From: a virus
DNA length: 37,686 bases
IMG/VR virus record: IMGVR_UViG_3300005582_000037
Span: 1 to 37,686 of that record
Strand: one strand, 5' to 3'
Shown here: piece after piece, positions 34,801 to 37,686 of the stretch
Position numbering within the stretch: the stretch's first letter is position 1
Layout: every line of letters starts with the position of its first letter
The notes under the pieces: generated by a model
Told to the model about the DNA's origin: nothing
The model's input: only the letters and a program-made list of their open reading frames with translations
The model's database searches: none
Translations under genes and position numbers: made by a program

Positions 34801-37686
34801 TCCTTCAGGACCTACTCCAGTAGGTCCAGTAGGTCCAGCAGTAGGTCCAGTAGGTCCAGTATTACCTGTAGGCCCAGTAGGTCCAGTATTACCTGTAGGT
34901 CCAGTAGGTCCAGTATTACCTGTAGGTCCTGTAGGTCCTGCATTACCAGTAGGGATATCAACTGGTTCAGGGTTTTCTACATCCTCAACATTTTTACCTT
35001 TTACTCCTGTTATAGGTTTAGCTGGTACAACCTTACCAAATACAAATCCTATTGGTATTATAGGTTTGGGTGCAGAAACAATAGAGACACCTTTGGTTGG
35101 TACAACATTTGCAAATATTAATTCACAGATAAATCAAAGTACTATACAAGATCTAATTCAGACTTATAATGGCATAATAACATCTTATCAAAATCAAACT
35201 TTCGCAATACCACCTTCATTATATAATACATCAATTGGGTATGTGGAATTACAAAACCCAATTGGTGAAGTACCACAATATTATTCTACTACAATTTTCG
35301 ATGATTGTTTAGAAGAGGCTATTATAGTGATGGGTGTTGGTGAGGACTGTATAGATTGTTATGAGTCTATATTAAATTCGTTATTTGATGATCCTGACTT
35401 TATGAATCCTGAAAATTGGGTAGTTCATGTTATTGATGAATACGGTAGAGTTAGTTTTACGCCAGTAGAATATTATAATGATTTTATATTAGATTGGAAT
35501 GCAACAGAACAACTGGCACAATTGTACCAATCAGTAGGTGCGTTGTTCACACAATATACTTACGGTTCATTTTATATTGATACTACAACAAATAATCTAA
35601 TACCTTATGTGGATAATGGTAACTTATATGTAGAAAATCCTAATTCCATATCAAATGCGGTGGTAGATCCAAACCATATCGGTTGTGGAAGTTTAGATAA
35701 TGTATCAATAGTATTTGCAAGTGAGGCTTGGTCAGGATTTAAATTACCTGAAGTTACAGATTGTTCTTGTAAAGTTGACTTTTCTTTTGATTATATGATA
35801 AAATATCAAACAGAAAATTTAAATGAATGTGTGACAAGAATTAATTGTTACCCTGCCATAATACATGATAATTCACTTAATAGTTTGTCTTGTATGAACT
35901 TTGTTTCATTTACAAATAGTGAAGAAGATAGTTCGTTATTAGAAAATAATTTTAACGATATTGAAGATGTTACTGAAGAGTATGTCATATGGCAAAACAC
36001 ACAACAAAACGAACCTATCGTTGAGTGTTGTAATGCCGTTGGCGGTAACATCACCCCAATGGAAGTATGGTATTCCGTAAATTATGATCATGGTTTATTT
36101 AATAATATTACTAACACATATTTAGAAATTACAACTACACCTAATAGTGAGTTATTAAATACATTAGATTTTGATTATAGTGAATTAATAACTTATGGTA
36201 CTGATTTAAATTCCATAAAAAATGAATTAAGTATTACTATTGGTGAATGTTATTTACTTAATATAGAAGAACCTGGTTGTTTTATAGATTTTAATCAATA
36301 TATTACTACTACAAATATTTGTATGTTACAAATACCATTAGAGTATGGACTTTGGACTAATTTATATCTGAATTATAAAAATACTATTGAAGGTATTAAT
36401 GGGGTAATTTCACAATATGAGTCAAACTGTGTAGTAGAAGGAACTACCGAAAACCTACCAACTAAGTCGGTTTTAACAAATGAAATTATTAATTCGGAAA
36501 AACAAAAAAATAAAGTAATATCGGAAAAAGACGTACAAGTTGATATATTAGTTACTGAAAATGGAAAGTTAAAAACTACTCTATCAATTGTTGAAACACA
36601 GATAAATCAAAAGAATAGTCAAATAGATGTAATTAATAAAGCATTATCAGATGTTACATTACCTTTAGACTGTAAAATTTATGAAGATAAAATTACTGAA
36701 ATAGACTCTTTTAATGTAGATGGTTACTGTAAGGCTCAAGTTTATGGTGTTAAAAAAGAAATTAATTTAAGTGATGGAAATTTATATAAAAATTGTGTTA
36801 AACTTGAAAATCAAAGATTACAGTCTGAAAAAAATATATATGTAGATTTATTAAATAATTGTAATGGAATTAATTTACTTGAACAAAAATTAGTTAATGC
36901 TAAATTCCAAAACAATCAAAAATCAATTAACTCATTAATTAAGGAAATAGGTGTTGGACAAAAAAATATTAATACTTTATCTAAAAAATATGAAGTTATT
37001 GGAAATGAAACAACAAAAACATCTCAGTTGGATCAAAATGACTACATTAATACTATAAATGAGACTGCGAAGATATTGGGTGTTACACCTAAAGAAATTA
37101 CTAATAGTGAAGGATATATAAATTTGACAGATAGTGAAAAAATAACTTTATCTATTGAATTACAAAAAAACAAAACACAGGTTAGTAGTTTAGAAAATCA
37201 AAAAAGTGAATTAACATATGATATTACAGTAAATGATAATAATGTTTTAAAAACTACTTTTACTACGGAACAAGTGGTGGATGTCATAGTAGAAGATGTA
37301 TCTACAGTACCTAGTCCTTGTGATCCAGAAATACCGAACCCATGTTGTAATCAAGAATTATTAAATTATTTAAATAATACATTAGAGTTATTACAAACAA
37401 AACTTTTAGAGATTGAGAATGTTACAGAATCTCTTTATGATCAATGGTATTCTGAAATATTATCACAATATAATGATTATATTAATAGTACTGAAAGTTA
37501 CCTAACATTAATAGATAATTTAAAACTTAATTTTAAATTATTTGTAGATAATAATAATTTAGTATATACAAATCAAGTAGATTCAAACCTTACATATTTA
37601 CCGTACACACAATCAGTTAATCCTTTTTGGGAATTTAACCCTTCTGTTGGGTACAGTGGTATTATTTTAGAAGGTACAGAACAAGA
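31856..37686 (+). CDS. Giant gpI-like tail protein with collagen-like repeat and coiled coils, 3'-partial
   Basis: This frame is open from ATG at 31856 to the right edge (more than 1940 codons), so the gene is truncated by the window. Residues ~360-500 resemble phage tail protein I (P2 gpI): [19 protein letters not shown] and [17 protein letters not shown] correspond to the family's 'KR-x-L-I-x-x-S-x-x-x-H-x-x-KGT-x-x-A' block. gpI lies at the baseplate edge next to the gpJ/gp6 protein and holds fibres. A fibre-like middle follows. Residues 983-1033 form a Pro-Val-Gly collagen-like repeat, then a Gly/Thr-rich stretch. Residues ~646-653 and 1409-1416 carry the repeated motif NY[N/D]HGLFN. Residues ~1538-1800 are heptad-rich coiled coil with [17 protein letters not shown] and [16 protein letters not shown]. 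Fusion of gpI with a long fibre would make this the host-contact protein. Cys pairs (GECYLL, NPCCNQ) are scattered throughout. Confidence 0.85.
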   Translation, partial: MAKNKRIKIAGYAKRIFFNDNIEYRNFSPDLVGFQLTSEGGTTLFTNGNFSISVNLDPKPNVLFTQGTKSKFFTLDDIVSENSPQLEIQKNLKTKLNLDLTNPISYVWYGSSKELIRASLIEIQNNYPAAIYVDNKVGSVSGNNITDYVYDLSADESTFKVNSNFFVNPYNIKYTVDAQFTPTEQTENPLRNFTLKHTSYVIEHNGILKNIKSITPATQKTNSEIELVVDGNPFPELTGLILPQISFLSAPIDAPIPYFIKPNESEIEKFFSGLNDLQLNLLDRNIYPKYTSQFYSTQPTDNGVLLTSKKLFNFPISEDGYNLNFFDSYYIAFLDKMNQLGDDLDNSKTDIIVRKYTTEAVNSFDTVPMADGNDYILNGEKATKLLRIYGVEFDYIKKYINGIKLAHVVTYDKKNNVPDVLVKDLAYMLGLDPVTFITDNSFSKMFLPSNGAGEFSGTSTNMTQSEIDIELYRRLILNIAWIWKSKGTRKAVEFLFRFIGAPESLVNFNEYIVMVDKPLDVEEIKRLLYIYTGEVNLDIIPYDENGFPLPPINGDLVITNYIDQTTGQLVENDYTEMYFQKAGGWYRETYGSNVVTNLDGNNPHVGPYDGGSEYLQYFSRCFIPNFNSEPTVTVTATTLGENYFLNYNHGLFNSVPSGTSEFYTTQLTFNPAINTYQFIEDCVDVNYSIIETPLQNDGKTTFQQQFETAEQAYLDYQQQILQNSYLSYSPEWYVIQNNYMVAQNNALLEVSSENCDINQTLQICVNEIPRDNFQIDCSSLSAITCDPYIYFVNSGGTKVSFNEFASCCTSEGGKYVTYTNEECRVVEYCSKIAPCVGEPVNTLPNGIIVFDLTNNTMPTNVYSFNNRCYQLTSNGQTYFFGSTSSSSVTPQNYLNALNPNAPGSQFTILFTQVSCQLSTIISSPECCAWYGYNYQIIEENDISYIVCTSGSSLTTIPPIIDDIIGWLDGQLSGTTSTSGTTSPSGPTPVGPVGPAVGPVGPVLPVGPVGPVLPVGPVGPVLPVGPVGPALPVGISTGSGFSTSSTFLPFTPVIGLAGTTLPNTNPIGIIGLGAETIETPLVGTTFANINSQINQSTIQDLIQTYNGIITSYQNQTFAIPPSLYNTSIGYVELQNPIGEVPQYYSTTIFDDCLEEAIIVMGVGEDCIDCYESILNSLFDDPDFMNPENWVVHVIDEYGRVSFTPVEYYNDFILDWNATEQLAQLYQSVGALFTQYTYGSFYIDTTTNNLIPYVDNGNLYVENPNSISNAVVDPNHIGCGSLDNVSIVFASEAWSGFKLPEVTDCSCKVDFSFDYMIKYQTENLNECVTRINCYPAIIHDNSLNSLSCMNFVSFTNSEEDSSLLENNFNDIEDVTEEYVIWQNTQQNEPIVECCNAVGGNITPMEVWYSVNYDHGLFNNITNTYLEITTTPNSELLNTLDFDYSELITYGTDLNSIKNELSITIGECYLLNIEEPGCFIDFNQYITTTNICMLQIPLEYGLWTNLYLNYKNTIEGINGVISQYESNCVVEGTTENLPTKSVLTNEIINSEKQKNKVISEKDVQVDILVTENGKLKTTLSIVETQINQKNSQIDVINKALSDVTLPLDCKIYEDKITEIDSFNVDGYCKAQVYGVKKEINLSDGNLYKNCVKLENQRLQSEKNIYVDLLNNCNGINLLEQKLVNAKFQNNQKSINSLIKEIGVGQKNINTLSKKYEVIGNETTKTSQLDQNDYINTINETAKILGVTPKEITNSEGYINLTDSEKITLSIELQKNKTQVSSLENQKSELTYDITVNDNNVLKTTFTTEQVVDVIVEDVSTVPSPCDPEIPNPCCNQELLNYLNNTLELLQTKLLEIENVTESLYDQWYSEILSQYNDYINSTESYLTLIDNLKLNFKLFVDNNNLVYTNQVDSNLTYLPYTQSVNPFWEFNPSVGYSGIILEGTEQ
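34841..34948 (+). repeat. Four 27-bp tandem repeats encoding VGPVGPVLP
   Basis: Four consecutive 27-bp units (34841-34867, 34868-34894, 34895-34921, 34922-34948) encode VGPVGPVLP, the last as VGPVGPALP. They are flanked by shorter GPV/GPA triplets from 34802. The units are GC-richer than the surroundings and differ by single bases. Two of every three triplets are Gly-Pro-Val as in collagen, but the third replaces Gly by Leu. Confidence 0.85.

Noticed and set aside
34802-34954. CRISPR-like array from the regular repeats
   Set aside because: The 27-bp units are directly adjacent without spacers and lie in frame inside a gene.
34750-35121. Ser/Arg-rich open frame (123 codons)
   Set aside because: It is the +1 frame reading of the collagen-like repeat inside the giant gpI-like gene; its SSRSS pattern is an artefact of the GGTCCAGTA repeat.
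3-37686. Alternative genetic code with recoded TAG
   Set aside because: All genes read through as long standard-code frames without in-frame TAG, and no gene looks split at a TAG; avoidance alone does not show recoding.
3-37686. tRNA genes, integrase, attachment sites or insertion sequences
   Set aside because: No cloverleaf with a CCA end, no recombinase motif and no terminal inverted repeats were seen on reading; a computed tRNA scan was not possible.

Overview
The window looks like part of the genome of a large contractile-tailed (myovirus-type) bacteriophage that infects a Bacteroidota, probably flavobacterial, host. The DNA is strongly AT-rich. Genes are tightly packed, nearly all on the + strand, often with 1-20 base gaps or short overlaps. 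Start codons are preceded by A-rich sequence rather than Shine-Dalgarno boxes. Some promoter-like sites resemble the Bacteroidetes type (TTTG...TAnnTTTG). One gene (DUF5522) and one domain type (carboxypeptidase-regulatory-like) are typical of Bacteroidota. The family content is T4-like for replication (gp32, UvsX, flap-type exonuclease, gp41) and for the baseplate wedge (gp25, gp6, LysM/gp53-like), with a P2 gpI-like tail protein.

Layout. Bases 3-7761 hold a baseplate/tail-tube cluster: a partial tube/baseplate protein, a small LysM-like protein and a giant 1859-residue hub-like protein ending in what looks like a catalytically dead GH19 lysozyme/chitinase domain. Bases 7800-9729 hold four small proteins I cannot identify, the last acidic with a coiled coil. 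A small terminator-like hairpin and a near-consensus promoter (9732-9778) introduce the DNA module at 9805-14712: ssDNA-binding protein, recombinase, 5'-3' exonuclease, an unknown protein and a DnaB-type helicase. Next come a B12-dependent class II ribonucleotide reductase and a DUF5522 protein (14800-16874). A strong bidirectional terminator follows. The only minus-strand gene (16898-17455) encodes a secreted zinc metalloprotease with its own promoter.

From 17525 to the window end the genes are structural: a Cys-rich EGF-like/OmpA-like protein, gp25, gp6, a membrane protein, a 1549-residue Cys-rich protein with a hydrophobic stretch, four further structural-looking proteins of unknown fold, and a giant open reading frame (31856 to the end, incomplete). 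This last frame joins a gpI-like N-terminus, a collagen-like Pro-Val-Gly repeat and a long coiled-coil region.

The replication genes would copy and recombine the phage genome, the reductase would supply dNTPs, and the flanking genes would build the baseplate and its host-contact apparatus. The most interesting points are the pseudo-GH19 hub, the bacterial-type SSB tail tip on the gp32-like protein, the metalloprotease cassette, the reductase-DUF5522 pair and the collagen-like giant tail protein. No tRNA, rRNA, CRISPR array, integrase or insertion sequence was seen. No stretch over 300 bases lacks a gene.
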